From Nocardioides sp. (lineage in GTDB: Bacteria; Actinomycetota; Actinomycetes; Propionibacteriales; Nocardioidaceae), in assembly GCA_002729525.1 (NCBI GenBank), contig PBYI01000033.1:1-64000 (forward strand): a stretch of DNA of 64,000 bases, read 5' to 3'. Each line of letters starts with the position of its first letter. Position 1 is the stretch's first letter. Made by a program: the position numbers and the translations under genes. Below the pieces are notes generated by a model. That model was not told where the DNA came from. It was given only the letters and a program-made list of their open reading frames with translations, and did not search any database. Below, in pieces: positions 52,236-60,644 of this stretch.

Positions 52236-52706
52236 GTGGCCGACCGGCTGACGCACGTCGACGAGCGCGGCTCCGCGCGGATGGTCGACGTCTCGGGCAA
52301 GGACGTCACGGCGCGTACCGCCACGGCGTCCGGACGCGTGCTGGTGTCGGCGGCGGTCGTCGACCTGCTCCGCGGCGCGGGCGTGCCGAAGGGCGACACC
52401 CTCGCGGTGGCCCGGCTCGCCGGCATCATGGGCGCCAAGCAGACCTCGACGCTGATCCCGCTGTGCCACCCGCTGGCGCTCTCCTCGGTGACCGTCGACC
52501 TGGAGGTCGAGGACGACGCCGTCCGCATCGAGGCCGCCGTGCGCACCACCGACCGCACCGGCGTCGAGATGGAGGCGCTCACGGCCGTCTCGGTCGCCGC
52601 CCTCACCGTCGTCGACATGGTCAAGGCCGTCGACAAGGCCGCGGTCATCACCGACGTCCGGGTCGAGACCAAGACCGGCGGGAAGTCCGGGGACTTCCGC
52701 CGGTGA
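52236..52706 (+). CDS. moaC: Cyclic pyranopterin monophosphate synthase MoaC
   Basis: A 156-residue MoaC. LTHVDERGSARMVDVSGKDVTAR, then STLIPLCHPL and DRTGVEMEALTAVSVAALTVVDMVKA are the family hallmarks; active-site residues lie in these segments. It forms cyclic pyranopterin monophosphate in molybdenum-cofactor synthesis. The GTG at 52236 is chosen because GAGGGAG (52221-52227) is 8 nt upstream; GTG at 52227 would overlap that Shine-Dalgarno. Its stop overlaps the next start (GTGA). moaA is not in the window. Confidence 0.92.
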   Translation: MADRLTHVDERGSARMVDVSGKDVTARTATASGRVLVSAAVVDLLRGAGVPKGDTLAVARLAGIMGAKQTSTLIPLCHPLALSSVTVDLEVEDDAVRIEAAVRTTDRTGVEMEALTAVSVAALTVVDMVKAVDKAAVITDVRVETKTGGKSGDFRR

Positions 52707-53191
52707 CCGCCAGCAGCGGCCTGCCCGCCGTGGTCGTGGTGGCCTCCAACCGTGCCGCCGCCGGCGTGTACGACGACACGACCGGTCCGCTCATCGCCGA
52801 CGCGCTGCGCGAGCTCGGGTTCGACTGCGGCGACCCTCGGGTCGTGCCCGACGGCGACCCGGTGGGTGCCGCGATCGCCGACGCGGTGGGTGCGGGCGCG
52901 CGGGTCGTGCTCACCACGGGCGGCACGGGCCTGACGCCGACCGACCGGACCCCCGAGCAGACCCGCCCCCTGCTCGACCGCGAGGTGCCGGGCCTGGCCG
53001 AGGCGATCCGCGCGGCCGGGGTGGCCAAGGGCGTGCCGACCGCGGTGCTCTCGCGCGGGATCGCGGGCGTCGCGGGGGAGTGCCTGGTGGTCAACCTGCC
53101 GGGCTCGCGCGGCGGGGTGAAGGACGCGCTCGACGTGCTGCGCCCGGTGCTGGTGCACGCCGTCGAGCAGGTCGTCGGGAGCGACCACTGA
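52703..53191 (+). CDS. Molybdenum cofactor protein MogA/MoaB family
   Basis: A 162-residue MoCF-biosynthesis domain protein. The MPT-binding core TTGGTGLTPTDRTPEQT and NLPGSRGGVKDALDVL are present. It would adenylylate molybdopterin before metal insertion. GTG start overlaps the moaC stop; its own stop overlaps the CTG that begins the next gene. Length is normal. Confidence 0.9.
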   Translation: MTASSGLPAVVVVASNRAAAGVYDDTTGPLIADALRELGFDCGDPRVVPDGDPVGAAIADAVGAGARVVLTTGGTGLTPTDRTPEQTRPLLDREVPGLAEAIRAAGVAKGVPTAVLSRGIAGVAGECLVVNLPGSRGGVKDALDVLRPVLVHAVEQVVGSDH

Positions 53192-53823
53192 GCCGCCGGG
53201 CGCCGGGCTGGCCGGCGTACCTCGAGAGCGGCCGCGACCCCGTCGTGCGGCTGCGGCCGCTGCGCTCCGGCGACATCGACGCGTGGCGTGAGACGCGGCG
53301 CCGCAACGCGGCCTGGCTGCTGCCGTGGGACGCCACCGCCCCGCCGAGCTCGCCGAGCCGGCCGGTGACGTTCCGCTCGCTGGTGCGCAAGCTGCACGCC
53401 CAGGCCCGCGCCGGGCAGACCCTGCCGCTGGCGCTCGAGGTCGACGAGACCTTCGCCGGGCAGGTGACAGTCAACAATATCGTGCGCGGGTCCGCGCAGT
53501 TCGCGAGCATCGGCTACTGGATCGACCAGCGGTTCGCCGGCCGCGGCGTCATGCCCCGCGCGGTCGCGATGGTCGTCGACCACTGCTTCGGCGACATGGC
53601 GCTGCACCGCATCGAGATCGCGATCCGACCCGAGAACACCAACTCGCTGCGGGTGATGGAGAAGCTCGACATCGGGGAGGTCGGCTACGCGCCGCGCTAC
53701 CTGCACATCGACAACGCCTGGCGCGACCACCGGCTGTTCGCGATCACCAAGGAGGAGGTCCCGCTCGGACTGCTCCGTCGGTGGGAGGACTCCGTGCGCC
53801 GTCCCCAGACCGACGTCGGCTGA
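53188..53823 (+). CDS. RimJ/RimL-type GNAT acetyltransferase
   Basis: A 211-residue N-acetyltransferase. VVRLRPLRSGDIDAW opens the GNAT fold and GYWIDQRFAGRGVMPRAVAMVVDHCF is the acetyl-CoA-binding motif, followed by LHRIEIAIRPENTNSLRVMEKLD. No ATG, GTG or TTG precedes the domain in frame after the last gene; the best start is a CTG at 53188 that overlaps the mogA stop as CTGA. That gives RRAPGWPAYLESG before the domain, as relatives have. Such enzymes acetylate protein N-termini. It is a conserved neighbour of glp in actinobacteria. Confidence 0.85.
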   Translation: MSRRAPGWPAYLESGRDPVVRLRPLRSGDIDAWRETRRRNAAWLLPWDATAPPSSPSRPVTFRSLVRKLHAQARAGQTLPLALEVDETFAGQVTVNNIVRGSAQFASIGYWIDQRFAGRGVMPRAVAMVVDHCFGDMALHRIEIAIRPENTNSLRVMEKLDIGEVGYAPRYLHIDNAWRDHRLFAITKEEVPLGLLRRWEDSVRRPQTDVG

Positions 53824-53909
53824 GACGACCCCATGAGTCACACCAGCCATTTGCGACACACCCCTGGACATCCGGTGAGTCGTCAGGTAGCGCTCCTACG
53901 CTCTGGCAC

Positions 53910-54884
53910 GTGGACCTGAGCGCGCTCATCTTCGTGGCCCTCGCCCTGGCCTGGGCGGCCTACCTCGTGCCCAAGGCGCTCCGTCACCACGAGGAGTCCG
54001 CCGCCGACCGGTCGGAGGAGACCGTCACCGAGCGGGTGCGTGTCGTCGCCCGTCGGGAGAAGGTCGACCGCTCCACCTCGACGCTGGTCGTCGACCGCGA
54101 GGTGCGCGAGAAGCGCCGCCCCGCGTCGCAGACCACGAGTCGTACGGTGCCCGCCCCGGCCCTCGCGCCGCGTCGTGAGGAGTCCACCTCCGAGCGTCGC
54201 CCGGTGCCGGCCGGCCACCGCGAGGCCGCCGCCCGCGCCGCCCGTCGACGCCGCCGCGTGCTCGGCTCGATCCTGGCCGCTCTCGCCGTGGTCGGCGTGC
54301 TCGCCGCCACCGCCGTCCTCAGCCCCGTCTGGGTCGCCGCTCCGGCCGCGCTCCTGGTCGCCTGGCTCGTCGCCTGCCGGGTGATGGTCAAGCGCGAGCG
54401 CCGCGTCCTCTACCGCGCCCGTGGCACCGCGATGCGCGCCCGGGCCGGCTCCCTGCTGCGCATGGAAGGCCCCGGCGGCGCCCCGGTCGTCCGTGCCGGC
54501 GACACCCCGGCTGCCGAGCTCCTCGACGAGGCCGAGGCCGCGCTCGAGGGCGAGTTGCTCGACGACGAGGCGCACACCGAGGAGGTCCCGGCGGTCCGCG
54601 AGGACGTCGTCGAGGCCGACGTGCGCGTCGAGGACCTCCCCGCCGCCGAGACGGAGGGCGAGGAGATGGTCGGTGGCTGGGCCCCGCGCCCGGCCCACGT
54701 GCCGACGTACGTCTCCAAGCAGGCCGCGCGCCGCACCGTGCGCACCATCGACCTGGACTCCACCGGCGTGTGGACCTCGGGCCGCACCGACGCCGACGCC
54801 GCCGTGGCCCGCGAGGCCGAGGAGGCCGCTCGCGAGCAGGCCCGCGACGAGCGCGACGACGACCGCCGCGCCAGTGGCTCCTGA
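53910..54884 (+). CDS. glpR: Glp receptor GlpR / SepX-like divisome membrane protein
   Basis: A 324-residue protein with an N-terminal membrane segment (SALIFVALALAWAAYLVPKAL), a basic cytoplasmic loop, two more membrane segments (SILAALAVVGVLAATAVLS and WVAAPAALLVAWLVACRVMV), and a long acidic C-terminal tail (~residues 190-324). This layout and the position after glp and rimJ match corynebacterial GlpR and Streptomyces SepX, which link Glp and FtsZ to the division septum. GTG start with TACGCT 7 nt upstream suggests a leaderless mRNA separate from rimJ. Confidence 0.85.
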   Translation: MDLSALIFVALALAWAAYLVPKALRHHEESAADRSEETVTERVRVVARREKVDRSTSTLVVDREVREKRRPASQTTSRTVPAPALAPRREESTSERRPVPAGHREAAARAARRRRRVLGSILAALAVVGVLAATAVLSPVWVAAPAALLVAWLVACRVMVKRERRVLYRARGTAMRARAGSLLRMEGPGGAPVVRAGDTPAAELLDEAEAALEGELLDDEAHTEEVPAVREDVVEADVRVEDLPAAETEGEEMVGGWAPRPAHVPTYVSKQAARRTVRTIDLDSTGVWTSGRTDADAAVAREAEEAAREQARDERDDDRRASGS

Positions 54885-54964
54885 CGCCCCTCGGGTGACC
54901 CGGTCCGGATTCGGGCTCGCGTCGCCCGGGTGCTAGCGTTTACCTCCGTCCGCGAGGACGACCT

Positions 54965-55039
<75 letters not shown>

Positions 55040-55054
55040 GAGTTTGTCGGCCGT

Positions 55055-55131
55055 GTGGCTGCGGTGCGTTGGTAGCGCACTGTGCCGATGGCAATGAGGA
55101 AGTCACGGGTTCGAATCCCCTCAGCTCCACC
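55055..55131 (+). pseudogene. Decayed second copy of tRNA-Ala
   Basis: The last 25 bp (GGGTTCGAATCCCCTCAGCTCCACC, read in two parts) equal 55015-55039 exactly, and GTTGGTAGCGC and CAATGAG also match. The 5' T-stem (CACGG against CCCCT) and the anticodon stem no longer pair, and the acceptor has a mismatch. It should not fold as a working tRNA. Confidence 0.7.
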
Positions 55132-55185
55132 AAAGTGCTCGGAGGGCAACCCTGCCCCTGAGCAACACCACTAGTGAACGCATCT

Positions 55186-55222
55186 CCTCCCGTCCGGGTT
55201 TCCGGGCGGGAGGTTTGCTTTT
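55186..55222 (+). terminator. Rho-independent terminator after tRNA-Ala
   Basis: CCTCCCGTCCGG and CCGGGCGGGAGG form a 12-bp stem (one G-T pair) with a GTTT loop, followed by TTTGCTTTT. It is the clearest intrinsic terminator in the window. Confidence 0.88.
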
Positions 55223-55329
55223 CGGTCTCAAGTTGCCGGTGGACGTGGGCGGGTACGAGGCGTGAGAGCAGGTGGGCGTGATGCTGCATCACGCCCTCTG
55301 GTGTCACACCGGGTCACTAGGCTCCGCGG

Positions 55330-55830
55330 GTGCTCCAGACACCTGCGTCGCTCGCCGTCGGCCTGCTCTGCGTCCTCCCGCTCGTCGCGGCGTGCGGAGG
55401 CGACGAGACGCCGGCTCCGGGCTCGGCCGACCTGACCGTCGACGGCAGGTCGAGCACCGCCCTGGCCGACGTGCCGGAGGCGGACTCGCCGGAGGGCGCC
55501 GTGCGGATGCTGCTGACGGCGTACGGCGAGAACGACGCCGACACGGCCTGCGCCCTCCAGACGGTGCGCTACACGCAGGCGGCCCTGGAGGAGAGCATCG
55601 GCGCCGACACGCTCGGGGATGACGCGACCTGTGCCGACGGGATCCAGCTGGGTGCCGACCTCTACGAGCTACGCGGGCTGGACGCCTCGACCGCCGACGT
55701 CGAGCGGGTGGACGAGGAGGGCGACGTCGTCACGGTCGAGGTCCGGTGGAGCGGCGCCGAGGGCGACGCGACCGCGTTCCGGGTCGTCGACGCCGGCGGC
55801 ACCTGGCTGGTCGACGGCTCCGGCGAGTAG
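55330..55830 (+). CDS. Lipoprotein of unknown function
   Basis: A 166-residue lipoprotein. The signal peptide ends in a lipobox (PLVAAC), with Cys near residue 22 as the first mature residue, so it is anchored to the outer face of the membrane. The mature part resembles the small NTF2-like lipoproteins common in actinobacteria (EGAVRMLLTAYGENDADTACAL). Ligand unknown. GTG start with TAGGCT exactly 6 nt upstream suggests a leaderless mRNA. Confidence 0.8.
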   Translation: MLQTPASLAVGLLCVLPLVAACGGDETPAPGSADLTVDGRSSTALADVPEADSPEGAVRMLLTAYGENDADTACALQTVRYTQAALEESIGADTLGDDATCADGIQLGADLYELRGLDASTADVERVDEEGDVVTVEVRWSGAEGDATAFRVVDAGGTWLVDGSGE

Positions 55831-55869
55831 CGCGGGCCGCGGCACGGGCGTCTCGGTTAGCCTGCGCGG

Positions 55870-55899
55870 ATGAGCACGACCGACCGGAGCAGGCCGTGA
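55870..55899 (+). CDS. Leaderless 9-residue upstream ORF
   Basis: ATG to TGA encodes MSTTDRSRP. TAGCCT (55858-55863) lies 6 nt before the ATG, the leaderless signature, and the stop overlaps the GTG of the next gene (GTGA). Ribosomes starting on the leaderless ATG would finish where the next gene begins, so it could couple or tune translation. The peptide itself may not matter. Confidence 0.45.
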   Translation: MSTTDRSRP

Positions 55900-56321
55900 G
55901 CGACGAGACCCGCATGCTCGAGGACACCCTCAGCCTGGGCGAGGTCGCCCGCCGCAACGGCGTCGGCGTCGACGCGCTCCGGCTGCTCGCCCAGGACGGC
56001 GTGCTGCCGGTGGCGCACGGCCGGGTCGGCCACGTCCGCGTCCCGCGTGCCGCCTGCCCGGATCCCGACGAGGTGCGGGCCCTGCTCGCCCGCCGCCGTG
56101 CGGAGCTCGCCGAGGAGGCGGCCGGCCAGGTCGCCCGGGTGCGCCGCGGCGTCGACTCGCTGGAGCGCCTGGTGGAGTCGGCGCGCAGCCACCCGGAGGA
56201 CCCGCCCGCGGTCGGCGACGGGCTCGTGCACGCCTCGGTCGTGCTGGACGACCTCGTCGAGCGCCTCTGCGCGTACGACGACGCGTTGCGGCGCGCGGGT
56301 ACGCCCACCGCCGGGGGCTGA
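55896..56321 (+). CDS. Helix-turn-helix (MerR-like) small protein
   Basis: A 141-residue protein. The head (LSLGEVARRNGVGVDALRLLAQDGVLPVAHGRVGHVRVPRAA) resembles a MerR-type or excisionase-type DNA-binding wing. The rest is a helical region (EVRALLARRRAELAEEAAGQVARVRRGVDSLERLVE) suited to dimerisation. No effector domain is seen. It starts at a GTG coupled to the short upstream ORF. Target unknown. Confidence 0.65.
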   Translation: MSDETRMLEDTLSLGEVARRNGVGVDALRLLAQDGVLPVAHGRVGHVRVPRAACPDPDEVRALLARRRAELAEEAAGQVARVRRGVDSLERLVESARSHPEDPPAVGDGLVHASVVLDDLVERLCAYDDALRRAGTPTAGG

Positions 56322-56523
56322 CGGGCGGTCTGGTCCACCTCCCCGGATCTGTCCGGACCTGACCGGCTTCGCCCGCGCCGGTGTGCGTGTCTCGCTACGG
56401 TCGGTGGTGCCCGGACGCGGTGTCCTCCCTGCGACAGTTCCCACCACGCCTGGCGTGACCGCCCGCTGCGCTCCCACTTCCGCGGCTGGCGGTGCAGGGG
56501 CGACGCGGACGTCCGGTGACGCA

Positions 56524-56557
56524 CCACCGGCCCGGACGTGAGCGTCCGGGCCGGTGG
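56524..56557 (-). terminator. Strong hairpin after the secreted-protein gene
   Basis: A 15-bp perfect inverted repeat (CCACCGGCCCGGACG and CGTCCGGGCCGGTGG) with a TGAG loop lies 38 bp beyond the minus-strand stop at 56595. It could also serve the convergent plus-strand gene ending at 56321. No T-tract. Confidence 0.65.
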
Positions 56558-56594
56558 AGGCGAGCTGGTCGGGCGGTCGCCCGAGCGCGGTCGG

Positions 56595-57302
56595 TCAGTA
56601 GCGACGCGCGCGGATCTTGATGCGGGTGGTCGCGTAGCGCTTGGAGCCCTTGGCGGTCAGGCGGTAGAGGATGCCCTTGCGGTTGCCGTCCATCGAGAAG
56701 GTCGTCTGACCCTTGTTGTTGGTCTTCGGCCGCTGCACGGTGCGCCACTTGCCGTTCTTCTTGCGCTGCAGCACGGTGCGCTTGTTGCGGTAGTCGGGGG
56801 TGATCTTCACCCGAGCGGTCGGACGCTTGCGCTTCGCGGAGAGGTCCTTGAAGCCCATCTTGCGGCCGGTGACCACCTTGATCGGCTTCGAGAACTTGCC
56901 CGGGTAAGTGTACGTCGTGCTGCCGCTGGAGTAGGTGCCTCCGGTGTAGGCGAGGCGGTAGTAGGCGTTGCCGTTGAACTTGTCGTAGTTCGGGTAGTAG
57001 GCGAAGCCCGGGCTGGTGTCGACGCCGACGTTCTTCCAGGTCTTCGAGCCCAGCCACAGCCGCTGGAGGATCACGCGGCCGGCCAGCGGGCCGTTGCCCT
57101 GGGCGTCCTTCACGGCGCCGGTGAGCGACAGGTAGTCGCCGTAGGTGCCGCGCTTGTCGAGGTCCTTGGCGAAGGCGACGTTGACGGCGACCGTCTCGGC
57201 GCTGGCGGGGGCCGCAGTCATGGTGGGGACGGCGAGGGTCGTCACGGCGAGGGCAGCTGCGGTGACGAGACCGCGGAGCCGGGGGAGGCGCATGAGGGGC
57301 AT
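56595..57302 (-). CDS. Secreted basic protein of unknown function
   Basis: A 235-residue protein with a Sec signal peptide (LRGLVTAAALAVTTLAVPTMTAAPASA). The mature part is Lys/Arg/Tyr-rich and has two similar halves built on RVILQRLWLGSKTWKNVG and RTVLQRKKNGKWRTVQ, a strand-type repeat often seen in actinobacterial exported proteins. The high positive charge suggests binding to wall polymers or DNA; this is inference. No catalytic motif is seen. Confidence 0.75.
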   Translation of the reverse strand: MPLMRLPRLRGLVTAAALAVTTLAVPTMTAAPASAETVAVNVAFAKDLDKRGTYGDYLSLTGAVKDAQGNGPLAGRVILQRLWLGSKTWKNVGVDTSPGFAYYPNYDKFNGNAYYRLAYTGGTYSSGSTTYTYPGKFSKPIKVVTGRKMGFKDLSAKRKRPTARVKITPDYRNKRTVLQRKKNGKWRTVQRPKTNNKGQTTFSMDGNRKGILYRLTAKGSKRYATTRIKIRARRY

Positions 57303-57512
57303 CCGTTTCTGATCTGTGAGCGAGGGTGGTGCGGCCCGAGTGGGTCGCCGGGGGACTGCCCGCGGCGCGTTCGCGGTAAACCTCCTCGATGTGGTTTCGC
57401 CGGACTTTCTGGCCTGTCGGCACGCTCACCTACAGTGGGCACTCGCCGAACGCGACGACGTCGTCGCAGGTCGGCCCGCCAGCGCCGACCAGTCTGATGG
57501 GGGAGACCGCCC

Positions 57513-58340
57513 GTGCGCACCGTCCGCACCCTCCGCACCGCTCTCGTGGTGGTGTTCGCCGCGCTGCTCTCCCTGCTGGTCGTCGGCGTCACCGTCGCGC
57601 CCAGTGGTGAGACCGCGGGTCGCACGGTGCGCAGCACGCTCGACGGCGAGAAGGTGCGCATCACCTTCCCCACCGGCGAGGCCAGGCCCAAGGGGCTGGC
57701 CATCTGGTTCCACGGCCAGGGCGGCAACGTCAACGACCGCGTCGACGGCCCCTTCCTGAGCGCGCTGGTCCGCCACGGCTACGCCCTCGCGTCGTCCGAC
57801 TTCCACCTTCAGTCGTGGGGCAACGAGGCGTCCACCGCCGACACCCTCGCCCTGGTCGAGTGGGCCGAGGAGCAGGCCGGCGTCCCGGTCACCCTGTGGG
57901 TCTCCGGCTCGATGGGCGGCTCGATCTCCCTCAACGCCATGCGCTTCGGCGCCCCCGTCCCGCCCTGCTGGTACGGCGTGAAGCCGGCCGTCTCGCTCAC
58001 CCAGATGGACCGCGTGCCGACCGCCCGCAAGTACATCGCGGCGGCGTACGGCGGCGAGGTGCCGGTCGAGCGCGACCCGGTCCGCAACACCGACGGCCTG
58101 CCGGTCGACGTCCGCTACCGCGTCGTGGCCTCGCCCGACGACAAGTGGGTCCCGATCGACGAGAACGGCGGCGCCGTCGCCTCACGGCTGGCCGCCCGCG
58201 GCGCCGAGGTCACCTACTTCCTCGCCCACGGCGCGCACAACGACCCGTCGCACTGGGACGCCACCGACCTGGTCAACTTCGCCAACGCGTGCGCCGGTGA
58301 CGAGGGCGTGGTCGTGAAGTCCGACCGCGCCAGCGGCTGA
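57513..58340 (+). CDS. Exported alpha/beta-hydrolase
   Basis: A 275-residue hydrolase with an N-terminal membrane/signal segment (TALVVVFAALLSLLVVGVTVA). IWFHGQGGNVNDR provides the oxyanion loop, SGSMGGS the nucleophile elbow (Ser in G-S-M-G-G), and GAHND the catalytic His. It should act outside the membrane on an ester or similar bond. Substrate unknown. GTG start with GGGGGAG upstream. Confidence 0.8.
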   Translation: MRTVRTLRTALVVVFAALLSLLVVGVTVAPSGETAGRTVRSTLDGEKVRITFPTGEARPKGLAIWFHGQGGNVNDRVDGPFLSALVRHGYALASSDFHLQSWGNEASTADTLALVEWAEEQAGVPVTLWVSGSMGGSISLNAMRFGAPVPPCWYGVKPAVSLTQMDRVPTARKYIAAAYGGEVPVERDPVRNTDGLPVDVRYRVVASPDDKWVPIDENGGAVASRLAARGAEVTYFLAHGAHNDPSHWDATDLVNFANACAGDEGVVVKSDRASG

Positions 58341-58364
58341 CGCCGGGCTCCGACCCGACGTGGC

Positions 58365-58790
58365 TCAGTCCGGCAGCAGGTCCCGTCCGGCGAGGAACCG
58401 TCGTACGTCGATCCGCAGCGCCACCCGGTCCGGGTTGGGGCGCGGCTGCCGGTAGCGGCCGGCGTACCGCTCGCAGGCCCGCGCGACCGCAGCCGGGTCG
58501 TGGTGCACGACCGCGGTGCCCTCGATGGTCGACCACCGGCGCCCGTCGACCTGGCAGGCCGTGACCGGCCCGCCCTCGATGCCGGCGGCGAGCAGGTTGC
58601 GCACCTTGCGGCTGCCGCCCGACGAGATGACCCAGGCGCACTCCTGCTCCGGGTCGAGCGCGACACCGACCGGCACGGTGTGCGGCAGCCCGTCGGGGCG
58701 CAGCGTGGTCAGCGTGAGCAGGTGCCGCTCGGTCCAGAAGTCGTGGAGGGCCTCGGGAAGGGCCTCCCAGCCGGGGGTGAAGCTCGCCAT
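58365..58790 (-). CDS. Pyridoxamine-phosphate-oxidase-fold (PPOX/F420) protein
   Basis: A 141-residue split-barrel protein (HLLTLTTLRPDGLPHTVPVGVALD, then SGGSRKVRNLLAAG). Relatives bind FMN or F420 and reduce small molecules. Actinobacteria have many F420-linked versions, so a TIGR-type F420-dependent enzyme is likely, but the cofactor cannot be proved here. ATG start with AGGAGC upstream. Confidence 0.83.
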   Translation of the reverse strand: MASFTPGWEALPEALHDFWTERHLLTLTTLRPDGLPHTVPVGVALDPEQECAWVISSGGSRKVRNLLAAGIEGGPVTACQVDGRRWSTIEGTAVVHHDPAAVARACERYAGRYRQPRPNPDRVALRIDVRRFLAGRDLLPD

Positions 58791-58825
58791 CGTGCTCCTC
58801 GGGTGTCTGCGGGTGGGGAGCGCGC

Positions 58826-60586
58826 CTAGATCCAGCGCGAGAACCACATGCGATCCAACCACCCGCTGCGCGAGATCACCTCGAAGGAGAGGATCGGGTA
58901 GAAGTACGCGAAGTTCAGCAGCACCAGCACCGCGAACGACCCGGCCACGACCACGCCGACCGTCCGGCGGCGCGACGGCTCCCGGGACGGGCCGATCAGC
59001 CGGCCGAGCACCAGGGTGAGGGCCAGCACCAGGAACGGCAGCGTCGCGACGGCGTAGAAGAAGAAGATCGGCCGGTCGTCGTACATCAGCCACGGCAGCC
59101 AGGTCGACAGCGCTCCGGCCACCGCCACGCCGTAGCGCCAGTCGCGGGCGCCCGCCCACAGCACGCCCGCCGCGAGCAGCGCGAGCGCGCCGCCCCACCA
59201 CAGCACCGGCGTGCCGATCAGGAGCACCTGGCGGTAGCAGACGCTGCCGTCCGGGGCCCGGCACCCCTGCTCGCCGGGCTGGATCTCCAGGTCGGTCGCG
59301 GCGCCCACCGGGCGGTTGACCAGCAGCCATCCCGACGGCAGCGACTGGTAGACGTGCGAGGAGCAGTTCAGGTAGTGCGTGTGGAAGATGTAGACGTCGT
59401 GGTGGTACGACGCTAGCGACCGCAGTGACTGCCACACCTCGCCCAGGCCGGTGGCGTCGGGCTCGGTCGCGGTGGGCCACCGGGCGTCGTCGTCGGAGGT
59501 GTTGTCCGAGGTGCGTTCGTCGCCCTCGCCGACGCACCCGTTCTCGCTGACGAACCCGGTGTACTGCGTCGAGGACAGGCTCTCCTCGTACGCCGAGGCG
59601 TGCACCAGCCAGCCGCTCCACGACGCGACATACACGACGAGGGCGACCAGCACGAGCTGGAGGAAGGCCGGTACGCCGTCGACCAGCGCGCTGCGCACGA
59701 CCGACCAGCGCACCCCGAACGAGCGCCGGGCGCCGGCGCTCCACAGCCACACCAGCACCCCGAAGGCCGCCAGCGGGTAGGCGGCCGTCCACTTCGTGCC
59801 GACGCCGAGGCCGAAGCAGACGCCGGCGGCCAGCAGCCAGGGCCGCCACAGCAACGGGCCGACGGGTCCCCAGCCGCGCCGGGTGCCGGGCGGGGCGTCG
59901 GGGTCGATGAGTCGGGCCAGCCGGGCGCGGTGGTGGTCGCGGTCGGCGACGACGCACGCGACGCCGGCGAGGATGAAGAAGGCCAGGAAGATGTCGAGCA
60001 GCGCCAGTCGCGACAGCGTGAACTGCAGGCCGTCGAGCATCAGCAGCAGCCCGGCGAGCAGGCCGAGCACGGTCGACCCGGTGAGGCGCCGGGCGAGGCG
60101 CACCATCACCAGCACCATGAGCGACCCGACGACGGCGGCGGCGATGCGCCAGCCGAACGGGTCCATCCCGAACGCCTTCTCACCCAGGCCGATCAGCCAC
60201 TTGCCGACCTCGGGGTGCACGATCATCGATGGGTCGTCGTTCCAGATGCCCGTGGTGCGGCCGCTCAGGATGACGTCGTTGATCGGGGTGCCGTCGATCT
60301 CGTCGGGGTAGGACAGCACGTAGCCGTGGTTGACCAGCGACCAGGCGTCCTTGGCGTAGTAGGTCTCGTCGAAGGCGAACCGGGCCGGGTCGCCGAGCCG
60401 CCAGACCCGCATCGCGAAGGCGACCAGCGTCAGCGCGAGCGCGGCGCCCCACGAGCCCAGGCGCCCGCCGACGGCCTGCTCGAGCCGGTCGGCGCGGGCG
60501 CGGGCCCGCTGCCAGGCGCTCGGCCGCCCTCCGGCGTCGTGCCCGGTGCCTGACGGCACCTGGGGAGGAGTGAGGGTGCCGGCCAC
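58826..60586 (-). CDS. pmt: Protein O-mannosyltransferase (PMT family)
   Basis: A 586-residue integral membrane glycosyltransferase with about ten membrane segments. The first luminal loop has FDETYYAKDAWSLVNHGY, whose acidic D-E pair is the catalytic motif of GT39 enzymes, and HPEVGKWLIGLGEKAFG follows. It moves mannose from polyprenyl phosphate to secreted proteins as they cross the membrane. Divergent from rsmI with 58 bp between, as in mycobacteria and relatives. GTG start; TACAGT lies 8 nt upstream. Confidence 0.9.
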   Translation of the reverse strand: MAGTLTPPQVPSGTGHDAGGRPSAWQRARARADRLEQAVGGRLGSWGAALALTLVAFAMRVWRLGDPARFAFDETYYAKDAWSLVNHGYVLSYPDEIDGTPINDVILSGRTTGIWNDDPSMIVHPEVGKWLIGLGEKAFGMDPFGWRIAAAVVGSLMVLVMVRLARRLTGSTVLGLLAGLLLMLDGLQFTLSRLALLDIFLAFFILAGVACVVADRDHHRARLARLIDPDAPPGTRRGWGPVGPLLWRPWLLAAGVCFGLGVGTKWTAAYPLAAFGVLVWLWSAGARRSFGVRWSVVRSALVDGVPAFLQLVLVALVVYVASWSGWLVHASAYEESLSSTQYTGFVSENGCVGEGDERTSDNTSDDDARWPTATEPDATGLGEVWQSLRSLASYHHDVYIFHTHYLNCSSHVYQSLPSGWLLVNRPVGAATDLEIQPGEQGCRAPDGSVCYRQVLLIGTPVLWWGGALALLAAGVLWAGARDWRYGVAVAGALSTWLPWLMYDDRPIFFFYAVATLPFLVLALTLVLGRLIGPSREPSRRRTVGVVVAGSFAVLVLLNFAYFYPILSFEVISRSGWLDRMWFSRWI

Positions 60587-60644
60587 GAGGAGCGACTGTA
60601 CGGGGGACGTCGTCGGCGACGCGGGACCTGACAGGATCGTCCGG

